A stretch of DNA of 64,000 bases from Microbispora hainanensis. GTDB lineage: Bacteria > Actinomycetota > Actinomycetes > Streptosporangiales > Streptosporangiaceae. The translations under genes and the position numbers were made by a program. The notes beneath the pieces were generated by a model, which searched no databases, was not told the origin of the DNA, and worked only from the letters and a program-made list of their open reading frames with translations. The DNA is taken from assembly GCF_036186745.1 (NCBI RefSeq), contig NZ_CP108086.1, positions 3,968,001 through 4,032,000 on the forward strand, written 5' to 3'. The number at the start of each line of letters is the position of its first letter. Position 1 is the first letter of the stretch. This document shows positions 1 through 7,787 of the stretch, piece by piece.

Positions 1-1213
1 CTACCTGCTCGCCCTGGCGGTCGGCCTTGGCCTGACGTCCTACCTGGCCAGAAGGTTCGGGCTGGTTCCGACGTACATCGGCAGCCTGGTCCTGTTCACG
101 CTCGCGTCCGCCGCGTGCGCGCTGAGCCCCGACGCCGGCACGCTGATCTGCTGCAGGGCACTGCAGGGCCTGGGCGGCGCGCCGCTCGTCCCGCTGGCGA
201 TCGGCCTGCTCATCGGGGAGGGCGGAGCCGCGACGGGCGCGCGCGGCAGGGTGCCGCTCGCCGCGGGTCTCGCGTTCTTCGCGGCGCCCGCCCTCGGCGT
301 CTCCCTGGGCGGCCTGCTGATCGGCGCGTACGGCTGGCGCTCGATCTTCCTGATCAACCTGCCGATCGGGCTGCTCGCCCTGCCCGGCGCGTTCGCGGCC
401 TATCGGGCGGGTCTCGGCGTGCGGGGCGACCGCGCCGTACGGCCGGACCTGCCGGGGCTGGTCCTGCTGGCGACCGGACTCGGGCTGGCGACCTATGGAG
501 TCGAACGGGTGGCGGCCCACGGCTGGGCCACCCCGTCATGGCCGGCCGGTCTGGCGCTCCTGGCCGCCTACGTGCTGTGGGCCCGCCGCCGCCCGCGGGC
601 CGCCCTGGCGCTCGACCTGGTGCGGGACGGGGCGCGGGCGGCGACCCTCGCGCTGTGCGCGGTGTCGAGTGTCGTGCTGTTCGCCGTGCTGTTCCTCGCG
701 CCGCTCTATCTCCAGACGATCCAGCACCACTCCAGCCTCGTCACCGGGCTCGCGCTCCTGCCGCAGGGCCTGGCCATGGGACTGTCCGCCCCGCTCGGCC
801 AGAGGGTGGCCGAGCGGCGGTCGGTGCGGTTCGCGGTGGTGCTCGGGATGGTGCTCCTGACGGTGATGACCGGGCTGATGGCGCTGTTCACGCCGGACAC
901 GCCCGTGTGGCTCACCACGCTCGTCCTGTGCGGACGCGGCCTGGCCATCGGGTTCACGAGCCAGCCGCTGGTGATCTCGCTGCTGGGCGGCCTGGCGCCG
1001 GAACGCGTCCCCGACGCCAACACGCTGTTCAGCGTGGCGCAGCGGCTCGCGGGATCGTTCGGGATCGCCCTGCTCGTCACGTTCTTCACCACCCGCGGCG
1101 CGGCGACGGGCTCGCCGCTCACGGGCTTCCACGAGACCGCCCTGGTCCTGGCCGCGACCGCGCTGCTGGGCACGCTGGGCGCGACCAGGCTCCGCCTGCC
1201 GCAGGTCTCTTGA
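1..1213 (+). CDS. MFS transporter, DHA2-like, 5' truncated by window edge
   Basis: The reading frame is open from base 2 and ends at TGA 1211-1213, so the N-terminus lies outside the window. About 403 residues are visible. They contain repeated hydrophobic helices and the segment GWRSIFLINLPIG, which is characteristic of the 14-TM drug:H+ antiporter (DHA2, EmrB/QacA) branch of the major facilitator superfamily. The family exports drugs or small organic molecules across the cytoplasmic membrane using the proton gradient. No substrate can be inferred, and no regulator is visible because the upstream side is cut off. The next gene, a glucanase, starts 307 bases downstream behind its own operators, so it is probably a separate unit. 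Confidence is high for the superfamily and low for function. Confidence 0.85.
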   Translation, partial: YLLALAVGLGLTSYLARRFGLVPTYIGSLVLFTLASAACALSPDAGTLICCRALQGLGGAPLVPLAIGLLIGEGGAATGARGRVPLAAGLAFFAAPALGVSLGGLLIGAYGWRSIFLINLPIGLLALPGAFAAYRAGLGVRGDRAVRPDLPGLVLLATGLGLATYGVERVAAHGWATPSWPAGLALLAAYVLWARRRPRAALALDLVRDGARAATLALCAVSSVVLFAVLFLAPLYLQTIQHHSSLVTGLALLPQGLAMGLSAPLGQRVAERRSVRFAVVLGMVLLTVMTGLMALFTPDTPVWLTTLVLCGRGLAIGFTSQPLVISLLGGLAPERVPDANTLFSVAQRLAGSFGIALLVTFFTTRGAATGSPLTGFHETALVLAATALLGTLGATRLRLPQVS

Positions 1214-1257
1214 CATCGATGGCGGGGTGCCTCCGGGTCCTCGCAGGAAGTGAATTG

Positions 1258-1312
1258 GAGAGCGCTCTCTCATCGCCGCCTACACCGGGTGTCGTGTGCT
1301 GAGAACGCTCTC
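1258..1312 (+). promoter_or_regulatory. Two LacI-type operator palindromes upstream of the GH16 glucanase
   Basis: GAGAGCGCTCTC (1258-1269) is a perfect 12-bp palindrome. GAGAACGCTCTC (1301-1312) differs by one base. Their centres are 43 bp apart, about four helical turns. They resemble the GAGCGCTC-core operators of LacI-family sugar repressors (CebR/BglR type) that control cellulase and beta-glucanase genes in actinomycetes. The regulator is not in the window. Assigning them to LacI is inference from motif and context. Confidence 0.65.
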
Positions 1313-1331
1313 TTGGATTTCACAGATCCTC

Positions 1332-1361
1332 TTGACGGGCGTGAGATTCAGAGGGGACAGT
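1332..1361 (+). promoter_or_regulatory. Possible promoter of the GH16 gene
   Basis: TTGACG (1332-1337) is followed after 18 bases by GACAGT (1356-1361), a weak -35/-10 pair. It lies just downstream of the two operator palindromes and about 160 bases upstream of the start codon. The -10 match is poor, so this is tentative. Confidence 0.35.
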
Positions 1362-1520
1362 GTCGCTCAAGCGGTCCGCGATCGCGGTGCGCGGGCCCTC
1401 ACGACCCTCTCCGGACACCGCCGTCCGGCCCCGCGGACGTTCGCCGTCTCCGCTGCGTGAGGCCACCCGCAACCCCCCAATCCCCCCGCCGCGACGACCG
1501 GACCGAGGAGAGAGGTACTC

Positions 1521-2915
1521 ATGCGTGTGCTCCACTCCCCATGGCGGCGCTCGGCGCTGGCGCTGCTCGCCGTGGCCGCCGCGGTCCTGGCCCTCGCCGT
1601 ACGGCCCGCCGACGCGTCGGTGCCCGCGACGCCGTCCGGCTGGTCGCTCGTCTGGTCGGATGACTTCAACGGCGCGGCCGGAACGCTTCCGTCGTCCACC
1701 AACTGGATCATCGACACCGGTCACTCGTACCCCGGAGGCCCGGGCAACTGGGGCACCGGCGAGATCCAGAACTACACGGCCGACCCGGCCAACGTCAGCC
1801 TGGACGGCTCCGGCAACCTGCGCATCACGCCGATCGGCAGCGGCCAGAACTGGACCTCCGCCCGGATCGAGACCCGCCGTACGGACTTCAAGCCGGAGGC
1901 CGGGCGGATCCTGCGGATCGAGGGCCGCATCCAGATGCCGAACGTGACGGGCAATGCCGCCCTCGGCTACTGGCCGGCCTTCTGGGCGCTGGGCTCGCCC
2001 TACCGCGGCAACTACCAGAACTGGCCGGCCATCGGCGAGTTCGACATCATGGAGAACGTCAACGGCATCAACTCGGTCTGGGGCGTGCTGCACTGCGGCG
2101 TGAACCCCGGCGGGGCGTGCGGCGAGACCAACGGCATCGGCGCCAGCCGGGCCTGCCCGGGCTCGACCTGCCAGTCGGCCTTCCACACCTACCGCTTCGA
2201 GTGGGACCGCAGCGTCACCCCCAACCAGCTCCGGTGGTACGTGGACGGCCAGCAGTTCCACAGCATCAGCCAGAGCCAGCTCGACGCCACGACGTGGTCG
2301 AACATGACCTCCCACTCCGGCTACTTCCTCCTGCTCAACGTCGCCATGGGCGGCGGCTTCCCCAACGGCGTCGCCGGGTTCTCCACGCCCACGTCCGCCA
2401 CCGTGTCCGGACGGCCGATGGTGGTCGACTACGTGGCCGTGTGGCAGAGCGGCGCGACGAGCAGCCCGCCGCCGAGCTCGCCCCCGCCGACCGGCGGTGG
2501 CGTGGACGCGCGCTCGACCATCCAGGCGGAGAACTACCAGGCGCAGAGCGGCACGCAGCTTGAGGCGACCCAGGACACCGGCGGCGGGCAGAACGTCGCC
2601 TACATCTCCAACGGCGACTGGCTGCGCTTCGACGGAGTGAACTTCGGCTCGACGGCGGCGCGGCAGTTCAAGGCCAGGGTCGCCTCCGGTGCGGCGGCCG
2701 GCGTGAGCGGCCTCGTACAGGTCAGGCTCGACAGCCCGACGGCGACCCCGATCGGCGACTTCGCCGTCGCCAACACCGGCGGCTGGCAGAGCTGGACGAC
2801 CGTGCCGGCCAACATCGCGCCGACGACCGGCACCCACACCGTCTACATCACCTTCAGCAGCGGCCAGCCGGCCGACTTCGTCAACCTCAACTGGTTCACG
2901 TTCGCCACGTCCTGA
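1521..2915 (+). CDS. Secreted GH16 endo-beta-glucanase with C-terminal CBM6
   Basis: This 464-residue secreted enzyme probably hydrolyses beta-1,3 or mixed-linkage beta-glucans outside the cell. Residues 1-33 form a signal peptide (Arg-rich start, Ala/Leu core, cleavage near ADAS). The GH16 domain covers about residues 38-308 and carries the catalytic signature GEFDIMEN, giving nucleophile E173, assisting D175 and acid/base E178. A Ser/Pro/Gly linker (about 311-330) leads to a CBM6-like beta-sandwich (about 331-464, with the segment NGDWLRFDGVNF). The ATG at 1521 follows a GGAGAGAGG ribosome binding site. Two palindromic operators upstream suggest induction by glucan oligosaccharides. A hairpin follows the gene. 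Substrate preference between laminarin and lichenan cannot be read from the sequence. Confidence 0.9.
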   Translation: MRVLHSPWRRSALALLAVAAAVLALAVRPADASVPATPSGWSLVWSDDFNGAAGTLPSSTNWIIDTGHSYPGGPGNWGTGEIQNYTADPANVSLDGSGNLRITPIGSGQNWTSARIETRRTDFKPEAGRILRIEGRIQMPNVTGNAALGYWPAFWALGSPYRGNYQNWPAIGEFDIMENVNGINSVWGVLHCGVNPGGACGETNGIGASRACPGSTCQSAFHTYRFEWDRSVTPNQLRWYVDGQQFHSISQSQLDATTWSNMTSHSGYFLLLNVAMGGGFPNGVAGFSTPTSATVSGRPMVVDYVAVWQSGATSSPPPSSPPPTGGGVDARSTIQAENYQAQSGTQLEATQDTGGGQNVAYISNGDWLRFDGVNFGSTAARQFKARVASGAAAGVSGLVQVRLDSPTATPIGDFAVANTGGWQSWTTVPANIAPTTGTHTVYITFSSGQPADFVNLNWFTFATS

Positions 2916-2936
2916 CCCGTCACGCCGTCACGCCCA

Positions 2937-2964
2937 GGGCGGGGGCCGCTACCGGTCCCCGCCC
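2937..2964. terminator. Bidirectional terminator hairpin
   Basis: GGGCGGGG (2937-2944) pairs perfectly with CCCCGCCC (2957-2964) across a 12-base loop. It sits between the convergent GH16 gene and the gene ending at 2980. There is no T-tract, which is usual for actinomycete terminators. Confidence 0.6.
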
Positions 2965-2979
2965 ACGGCCGGGCGTACG

Positions 2980-3567
2980 TCACTCGGTGGGCTCGACCGT
3001 CTCCGGCGACGGCGACTCCTCAGGCGTGCCGGTCTCGCCCGGCGTGGCGGGCGCCGTCGGCGTCTGCGGGGTCTGCTCCGGGGGCGCGGTGCCTCCGCCG
3101 TGCCCCGGCAGGGCCGGGCGGCTGGCGTCCGCGACGATGATCGCCCGCGGGCTGTCGCCGGTCGTGCCGATGACCCACACCTGGTCGCCCTGCTGGATCC
3201 CCTGCAGGCCCTTTGAGTCCGCGACGACCCTGGTCGACTCGTCGACCGTGTAGGTGCGGCCGTCCACCGTCACGGCGCCGCTCCGCACCGACTCCACCGC
3301 GCCGGTCTGGCTGGTGAAGGTCTGGTAGTCGCCGGCCCGGCTGCGCTGGCCGGCCGGTCCGAGATGGAGCAGCGCGAGCTCGGTCATGCCGAACTGCTCG
3401 GGACCCGACCGGAGCTGTCCCCCCTGGGCGTACGGCGTCTGGTCCTGCCCCGGTGCGCTCGCGGCGGCGAGGCCGGCTCCGGTGGCGACGGTGAGCGCCG
3501 CGGCGATTCCGAGCAGAAGCCGGGGCCGTCTGCGATGAGGTTTCGGCGGCTTGCTGGAGATGGTCAT
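2980..3567 (-). CDS. Secreted or anchored DUF5666-like protein
   Basis: A 195-residue protein with a basic N-terminus (residues 1-17), a hydrophobic segment (about 18-36) that is a signal peptide or anchor, and a small beta-rich domain (about 90-145). The domain pattern SGAVTVDGRTYTVDESTRVV...GDQVWVIG...IIVAD resembles the DUF5666 fold, an OB-like domain of unknown function. The C-terminal 45 residues are Pro/Thr/Glu-rich and disordered. The start at 3567 is chosen because GGAGGGAGCAC lies directly upstream; an open frame extends to 3750 but has no ribosome binding site. The gene converges with GH16 and lies downstream of, and codirectional with, the TetR gene. Function is unknown. Confidence 0.75.
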   Translation of the reverse strand: MTISSKPPKPHRRRPRLLLGIAAALTVATGAGLAAASAPGQDQTPYAQGGQLRSGPEQFGMTELALLHLGPAGQRSRAGDYQTFTSQTGAVESVRSGAVTVDGRTYTVDESTRVVADSKGLQGIQQGDQVWVIGTTGDSPRAIIVADASRPALPGHGGGTAPPEQTPQTPTAPATPGETGTPEESPSPETVEPTE

Positions 3568-3816
3568 CGGTGTGCTCCCTCCACCCCGCGCCGGAGCACG
3601 ACACGACCCGGTGCAATGGCACGGTGCGGCCTGGCGTGGGCGGCGCGGCTGGAATGTGCGCGCATGACGTGAGCGGACGCGACCGTGGCGCGGAACGTCC
3701 GCGGGAAGGACGCGCCGGGCGTACGCGGACGCGCATGGAGCGCGCGGCACCGCGAACCCGTCGCGGAGGGCCCGCCAGTGGCATTCCCGGCCGGGCCGTC
3801 AGGTCGATCCGTCCGG

Positions 3817-4410
3817 TCAGCCGCCGGCCCGCGCCGGTCGGCCCGCCTTCGGATCCCCTGGCCGCCCTACCCCATCGAGTACGGCGTTCACCACCCGCTC
3901 GGTAAAGCCATCGTCCAGAGGCAATTGCCGGAATACCACCCGCAGCCAGACCGCGCCGGCGAGCAAATCCATGATCATCATCGGGTCGGCGGAGTCGCCG
4001 AGCTCGCCGCGTTCCCGTGCCCGTTCGAAGATCGGCTGCTCCCTGGCGAACCGGTCGGCGAAGAAGCCCTTGGCCGCCTCCGCCAGCTCGGGGCTGTTGA
4101 CGGCCGCGCCGAGCGCCGCGACGGCGATGTCCGCCGCCGGGGGAGTGGTCAGCAGCCAGGCCAGGCCGTCCAGCAGCGCCTGCAGGTCGCCCCGCAGGCT
4201 CCCGGTGTCGGGCACGTCGAAGTCGAGCGTCCGCGCCTCGACCAGCGCCGCGCCGAGCAGCGCGGCCTTCGACGGCCACCACCGGTAGATCGTCGTCTTG
4301 TTGACCCCCGACCGTTCGGCCACGCCCTCGATCGTCAGGCCCTCGTAGCCCTTCTCCGCCAGCAGGCTCAGTGCGGCGTTGAGGATGTCGTCCTTCTTGC
4401 GTGGGGCCAT
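3817..4410 (-). CDS. TetR/AcrR-family transcriptional repressor
   Basis: A 197-residue one-component regulator. The N-terminal helix-turn-helix covers roughly residues 5-50 (ILNAALSLLAEKGYEGLTIE... then VNKTTIYRWWPSKAAL, the recognition-helix signature). The C-terminal ligand-binding helices belong to the TetR_C_11-like type often seen in actinomycetes. It is divergent from an alpha/beta hydrolase gene, and the 84-base spacer carries two copies of one palindromic operator, so it most likely represses both itself and the hydrolase. An in-frame codon at 4434 would also open the frame, but it lies inside the upstream operator. I therefore prefer the ATG at 4410 (MAPRKK). The effector is unknown. 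Confidence 0.88.
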   Translation of the reverse strand: MAPRKKDDILNAALSLLAEKGYEGLTIEGVAERSGVNKTTIYRWWPSKAALLGAALVEARTLDFDVPDTGSLRGDLQALLDGLAWLLTTPPAADIAVAALGAAVNSPELAEAAKGFFADRFAREQPIFERARERGELGDSADPMMIMDLLAGAVWLRVVFRQLPLDDGFTERVVNAVLDGVGRPGDPKAGRPARAGG

Positions 4411-4426
4411 GCGGGGGAGCTTACTG

Positions 4427-4474
4427 CAACGCACCGTTGTGTTTTAATGACATATGCAACGCAACGTTGCGTTG
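4427..4474. promoter_or_regulatory. Two TetR operators in the divergent promoter
   Basis: CAACGCAACGTTGCGTTG (4457-4474) is a perfect 18-bp palindrome. A second copy at 4427-4444 matches 15 of 18 positions. Centres are 30 bp apart. They lie between the TetR start and the hydrolase start, the classical arrangement for autoregulated divergent TetR targets. AT-rich TTTTAATGACATAT between them is the likely promoter core. Confidence 0.75.
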
Positions 4475-4493
4475 TGATGGGAGGAGGTGCGTC

Positions 4494-5201
4494 ATGAGCC
4501 TGCCGGTGGTCTTCATTCACGGCATCCGGTTGAGCGGCACGATGTGGTCCCCGGTCAGGGCGCTGCTGCGGGCTCCGTCCGCCGCGCCCGACCTGCCCGG
4601 CCACGGCCGCCGCCGCGGCCTGCCGTACGACACGGAGTCGGCCTGCGACGTCGTCGCGGAGACGATCAACGACCTGGGCGGGCGGGCCCTCGTCGTGGGG
4701 CTGTCCCTCGGCGGCTACGTGGGCATCGCCACCGCGGCCCGGCATCCCGGCCTGGTCGCCGGCCTGGTCGCGATGGGCTGCACGGCCCGGCCGGACGGGC
4801 CCATGGCGGACGTCTACCGGTTCGCCGGGCGCCTGGCCGCCCGCAATCCCAGGCTCGCCGACCGGGTGAGCCGCTTCGCGCTGCGCCGCATGCTGCCCGG
4901 GGCCGCCGGCGAAGCCATGATCGAGGGCGGGCTGAGCAGCGAGGTCGTGGCGTCCGTCGTCGCGGCGGTCACGGCGGAAGACCCCCTCGCCTCGCTGGCC
5001 GCCTACCCCGGCCGGGTCTGGCTGGTGAACGGCGCCCGCGATCACTTCCGGGTCGACGAACTGGCGTTCCTGCGGGCCTGCGCCGACGGCAGCCTCTTCC
5101 ACATCCAGGGCCGAGGCCATCTCACCGTGCTCGCCAACCCCGCCCGGCTGGCCCGCTTCATCGACACGGCGGCCGAGGACGTGTCCGTCCGCGCGGCCTG
5201 A
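4494..5201 (+). CDS. Alpha/beta hydrolase
   Basis: A compact 235-residue cytoplasmic alpha/beta-hydrolase. The oxyanion-hole segment is VVFIHGIRLSG (residues 5-15). The nucleophile elbow is GLSLGG with Ser71. A candidate acid is the Asp in VNGARDHFRVDE, and the catalytic His lies in GRGHLTVLANP near the C-terminus, so the triad looks complete. ATG 4494 follows GGAGGAGG with ideal spacing; the frame is open further upstream, but through the operator region. It is divergent from and presumably repressed by the neighbouring TetR protein, an arrangement typical of esterases or hydrolases that detoxify the repressor's ligand. The substrate is unknown. Confidence 0.88.
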   Translation: MSLPVVFIHGIRLSGTMWSPVRALLRAPSAAPDLPGHGRRRGLPYDTESACDVVAETINDLGGRALVVGLSLGGYVGIATAARHPGLVAGLVAMGCTARPDGPMADVYRFAGRLAARNPRLADRVSRFALRRMLPGAAGEAMIEGGLSSEVVASVVAAVTAEDPLASLAAYPGRVWLVNGARDHFRVDELAFLRACADGSLFHIQGRGHLTVLANPARLARFIDTAAEDVSVRAA

Positions 5202-5230
5202 TCACGCCCGCGCCGTACGCCCGGCCCCGC

Positions 5231-5638
5231 TCAGAGCGCGCCGGGGCTCTTGGCCAGGTCCCGTACGATCTGGATCAGCTCGGCCGGGTCGAACGGCTTG
5301 GTGAGATAGGCGTCGACGCCGATGTCGTAACCCCGCCTGCGGTCGTCCTCCTGGGCACGAGCGGTGATGAGCATGACCTTGATGTGCCGGGTGCTCGGGT
5401 CCTCCCGCAGCCGCGTGGCCGTCTCCCAGCCATCAAGGCGCGGCATCATCACGTCGAGCGTGATCACATCGGGATCCACGTCATGGACGCGGTCCAAGCA
5501 GTCCTGCCCGTCGTACGCGGTCTCGACCTCGAACCCCTCCAGGGTCAGGTTGACCGCTATGAGCTGCCGGATGACCTCGTCGTCATCCACGACCAGCACG
5601 CGTCCCAGAAGCTCGCCCACGGCGGCAAAGCTAGCCAA
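5231..5638 (-). CDS. Stand-alone response regulator receiver (REC) protein
   Basis: A 135-residue single-domain receiver protein with no output domain. It shows the acidic pocket VVDDDE (about 16-21), phosphoacceptor Asp62 in ITLDVMMPRLDGW, the conserved Thr in LITA and the conserved Lys in LTKPFDP. All residues needed for phosphorylation are present. It may act as a CheY-like or phosphorelay protein with partners encoded elsewhere; no histidine kinase is nearby. The frame begins at a TTG (5638). A GTG at 5620 is an equally plausible start, since neither has a clear ribosome binding site. It lies head-to-head with the tRNA-Arg gene. Confidence 0.85.
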   Translation of the reverse strand: MASFAAVGELLGRVLVVDDDEVIRQLIAVNLTLEGFEVETAYDGQDCLDRVHDVDPDVITLDVMMPRLDGWETATRLREDPSTRHIKVMLITARAQEDDRRRGYDIGVDAYLTKPFDPAELIQIVRDLAKSPGAL

Positions 5639-5748
5639 TGAGACGGGGCGGGCGCGCGGTTTTCACTGATCTACATCCCCGCGCTCCCTGCGGGCCGTAA
5701 TGATGTCACGAGGGGCCTTCAAGTCCTGGTAGCCTTATCAGCGGTTGA

Positions 5749-5823
5749 GCCCCCTTAGCTCAGGGGATAGAGCACCGGCCTCCGGAGCCGGGTGCGCAGG
5801 TTCGAATCCTGCAGGGGGCACCA
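5749..5823 (+). tRNA. tRNA-Arg (anticodon CCG)
   Basis: A full cloverleaf can be drawn. The acceptor stem is GCCCCCT (5749-5755) with AGGGGGC (5813-5819), with encoded CCA at 5821-5823. The anticodon stem is CCGGC/GCCGG (5775-5779/5787-5791) with loop CTCCGGA and anticodon CCG at 5782-5784. The T-arm is GCAGG-TTCGAAT-CCTGC. It reads the CGG arginine codon. Its 3' end faces an integrase remnant, so it probably served as an attachment site. Confidence 0.95.
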
Positions 5824-5869
5824 GACCTTGACCAGCGGATCAAGCCGCTGACCAGGGCGAAGAACACAG

Positions 5870-5909
5870 GAACGGGCGGGCCTCCAGTCTCACGGAGTCC
5901 CGCCCGTTC
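5870..5909. terminator. Hairpin between tRNA-Arg and integrase remnant
   Basis: GAACGGGCGGG (5870-5880) and CCCGCCCGTTC (5899-5909) form a perfect 11-bp stem, with a smaller CCTCC/GGAG pairing inside the loop. It follows both the tRNA and the 3' end of the leftward integrase relic. A smaller CAGCGG/CCGCTG hairpin sits at 5833-5850. Confidence 0.6.
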
Positions 5910-5919
5910 TCGTTGGCGC

Positions 5920-6072
5920 TCACTGGTTGTGGATCAGTTGTGGACCGGATTCAAGGGTCAGCGCGGCCTCGATGCGGAGGTTGTTCTGCTCCTGGCGGCC
6001 GTCGAGGCACTTGGCGTAGCGCTTCAGGAGCACCTACACGCTGTTCCCCACGTGAGCGGCCCGCCTCGGACG
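5920..6072 (-). pseudogene. Decayed tyrosine-integrase C-terminus
   Basis: Read leftward, the frame ending at TGA 5920-5922 encodes RAAHVGNSV, then an in-frame TAG (6034-6036), then VLLKRYAKCLDGRQEQNN and about 20 further residues. The series G-[NH]-S-V-x-V-L-L-x-x-Y-A-K-C matches the C-terminal catalytic-tyrosine region of actinomycete phage and ICE site-specific recombinases, with the Tyr in RYAKC. The internal stop and the absence of the R-H-x-x-R core upstream show that it is a non-functional remnant. Its position about 100 bases from a tRNA-Arg 3' end is the normal place for an integrase gene. Family assignment is from motif recognition. Confidence 0.7.
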
Positions 6073-6172
6073 CATCCACTCCGGCGTTGAGCCAGGCCGT
6101 CCCCGCCGTACCTGGCCTGAAGGTTTGCGGACGCGATCATCGCGATGGCCGCCGGAGGTTACGCTTGGCGCT

Positions 6173-6484
6173 GTGGCGGAGTTGAGTGGGGCGCAGTTGG
6201 ATGCGCTGGTCGAGCAGGCCACCGTGGATGCCTATGACGACGATGAGCAGCTCTCCGCGCTCCACGTCATGATCGAGGACAATCTCGTGACGCCGTTCCG
6301 GACGACCGTCCTGGGTGTGGAGGTCACCGTCAAGAAGGTCAGGTTGCGCGAGGGGAGCGGGATCGTCGCGATCTGCGTACGGGGGCGGCACCAGCAGACG
6401 ATCGGCATCCTCGATCTTCCGCTGCCGGATCCGCCGCCCCAGGGTTCTGAGTGGATAGAGGCCTACCGGCACAGGTGCCGCTGA
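6173..6484 (+). CDS. Small acidic protein of the actinobacterial calcium-binding-protein family
   Basis: A 103-residue protein resembling a family commonly annotated as calcium-binding protein in actinobacteria. Recognisable segments are the acidic AYDDDEQ stretch, LVTPFRTTVLGVEVTVKKV and the ending LDLPLPDPPPQGSEWIEAYRHR. The annotation is traditional and no EF-hand loop is evident, so calcium binding should be treated as unproven. The chosen GTG start (6173) sits 7 bases after a TACGCT -10-like box, suggesting a leaderless transcript; the frame is also open upstream to 6125. It is followed after 2 bases by the gene at 6487, with which it seems to form a conserved two-gene cassette. Confidence 0.7.
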   Translation: MAELSGAQLDALVEQATVDAYDDDEQLSALHVMIEDNLVTPFRTTVLGVEVTVKKVRLREGSGIVAICVRGRHQQTIGILDLPLPDPPPQGSEWIEAYRHRCR

Positions 6485-6486
6485 CG

Positions 6487-7668
6487 ATGAGTGAATACCA
6501 GTACTACGAGTTCCTCGCGGTCGACCGCCCGCTGGACGCCCGGCAGCAGGCCGAGGTCCGTGCCCTGTCCACGCGGGCCCGCATCACCGCCACCGGCTTC
6601 ACCAATGAGTACCACTGGGGCGCCTTCCGCGGTGATCCGCGTCGGATGATGGAGCGCTACTACGACGCCCACCTGTACGTGGCCAACTGGGGCACGCATC
6701 GGATGATGCTCCGGTTGCCGCGGGCCGTCCTGGGGTTGGACGCGGTCGAACGGTACTGCGTCGATGGCGGTGTAGAGGCGTGGGTCTTCGGCAAGCACCT
6801 CATCCTCGACTTCACCAGTGAGGACGAGGGAGGTGACTGGATCGACGGGGCCGAGGACTCGCTGCCGGCGATCATCGGGGTCCGGGCCGAGCTCGCCGCC
6901 GGTGACCTGCGCCCCCTCTACCTGGCCTGGCTGTCGGCGTTCGGTGCGTGGGAACGCGATGAGGATGCCTTCGACTACGGGTTCGAAGACGAGCTCGAAC
7001 CGCCGGTGCCGGCAGGTCTGGGCTCGCTCAGCGCACCGCAGCGGGCGCTGGCCGACTTCCTGCGTCTCGATGCCGACCTGCTCGCGGTCGCGGCCGAGGC
7101 GAGCCCATCTCTTGCGACCGATCGTGATGACCCGCGAGAGCTGGCCACCTGGATCGAGAACCTGCCGGTCAAGGAGAAGGACCGCTTGCTGGTGCGGGTC
7201 GTGCGGGACGAGACCGCACAGGTACGGATGGAGCTGCTGCGCCGGTTTCGCGGCGCACCGAAGGCCGGGGCGGAGAGCGGAGACGGTGGCCGCACCGTGG
7301 CCGAACTGCTGGATGGCGCGGCCGAACGGCGCGCGGAGCGAGAGCGGCAGGCCAAGGCACGGCGGGCCGAGGAGGAGGCCCGCCGTGAGCGGGAGCGGGC
7401 CGCGGCCCGGGAGGAGCGGCTGGCGGCGCTGGCCCGTGACGAGGACACGGCCTGGGAACGCGTCGACAAGTTGATCTTCACTCGGAAGCCGGGCGAATAC
7501 GACGCGGCCGTCGACCTTCTGGTGGATCTGCGGACTCTGGCTGAGCGTGTCGCTCGGCTGGAGGAGTTCACGCGGCGGCTCACGTCGCTGCGCCGGGAAC
7601 ACTCGCGTAAGCCCAGCCTCATGGAGCGTCTCGATCGAGCGGGGCTCGTCGACCGGGTCAGGTCCTGA
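6487..7668 (+). CDS. Hypothetical protein with charged coiled coil, partner of the small calcium-binding-type protein
   Basis: A 393-residue cytoplasmic protein with no signal or membrane segment. The N-terminal half begins MSEYQYYEFLAVDRPL and contains ITATGFTNEYHWGAFRGDP, a pattern I recognise from a widespread uncharacterised bacterial family. Residues about 265-325 are extremely rich in Arg, Glu and Ala and should form a long coiled coil. The C-terminal 70 residues are helical and basic. ATG 6487 lies 2 bases after the stop of the preceding gene, so the two are almost certainly co-translated. A terminator hairpin follows. No catalytic motif was found, and I do not assign a function. Confidence 0.7.
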   Translation: MSEYQYYEFLAVDRPLDARQQAEVRALSTRARITATGFTNEYHWGAFRGDPRRMMERYYDAHLYVANWGTHRMMLRLPRAVLGLDAVERYCVDGGVEAWVFGKHLILDFTSEDEGGDWIDGAEDSLPAIIGVRAELAAGDLRPLYLAWLSAFGAWERDEDAFDYGFEDELEPPVPAGLGSLSAPQRALADFLRLDADLLAVAAEASPSLATDRDDPRELATWIENLPVKEKDRLLVRVVRDETAQVRMELLRRFRGAPKAGAESGDGGRTVAELLDGAAERRAERERQAKARRAEEEARRERERAAAREERLAALARDEDTAWERVDKLIFTRKPGEYDAAVDLLVDLRTLAERVARLEEFTRRLTSLRREHSRKPSLMERLDRAGLVDRVRS

Positions 7669-7699
7669 GAGGTTCAGCCCGCACCGGAGACGGAGAGCA

Positions 7700-7732
7700 C
7701 CCTCGGACCTACGGGTTCGGGGGTTTCTTCGT
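7700..7732. terminator. Terminator between convergent genes
   Basis: CCCTCGGACC (7700-7709) pairs with GGTTCGGGGG (7714-7723) across a TACG loop, allowing G-T pairs, and is followed by TTTCTTCGT. It is the only hairpin here with a partial T-tract and separates genes ending at 7668 and 7788. Confidence 0.6.
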
Positions 7733-7787
7733 GTACGGGGGTTGGTAGTCGCGGGTGGAATCGATGGTCGGCTCGCGGAGCGGACGT

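Noticed and set aside
1320-2837. A 505-codon open frame on the minus strand antisense to the GH16 gene
   Set aside because: It is a GC-rich codon-position artefact with Arg/Gly/Val/Ala-rich composition and no family motif; the plus-strand gene has a signal peptide and catalytic motif.
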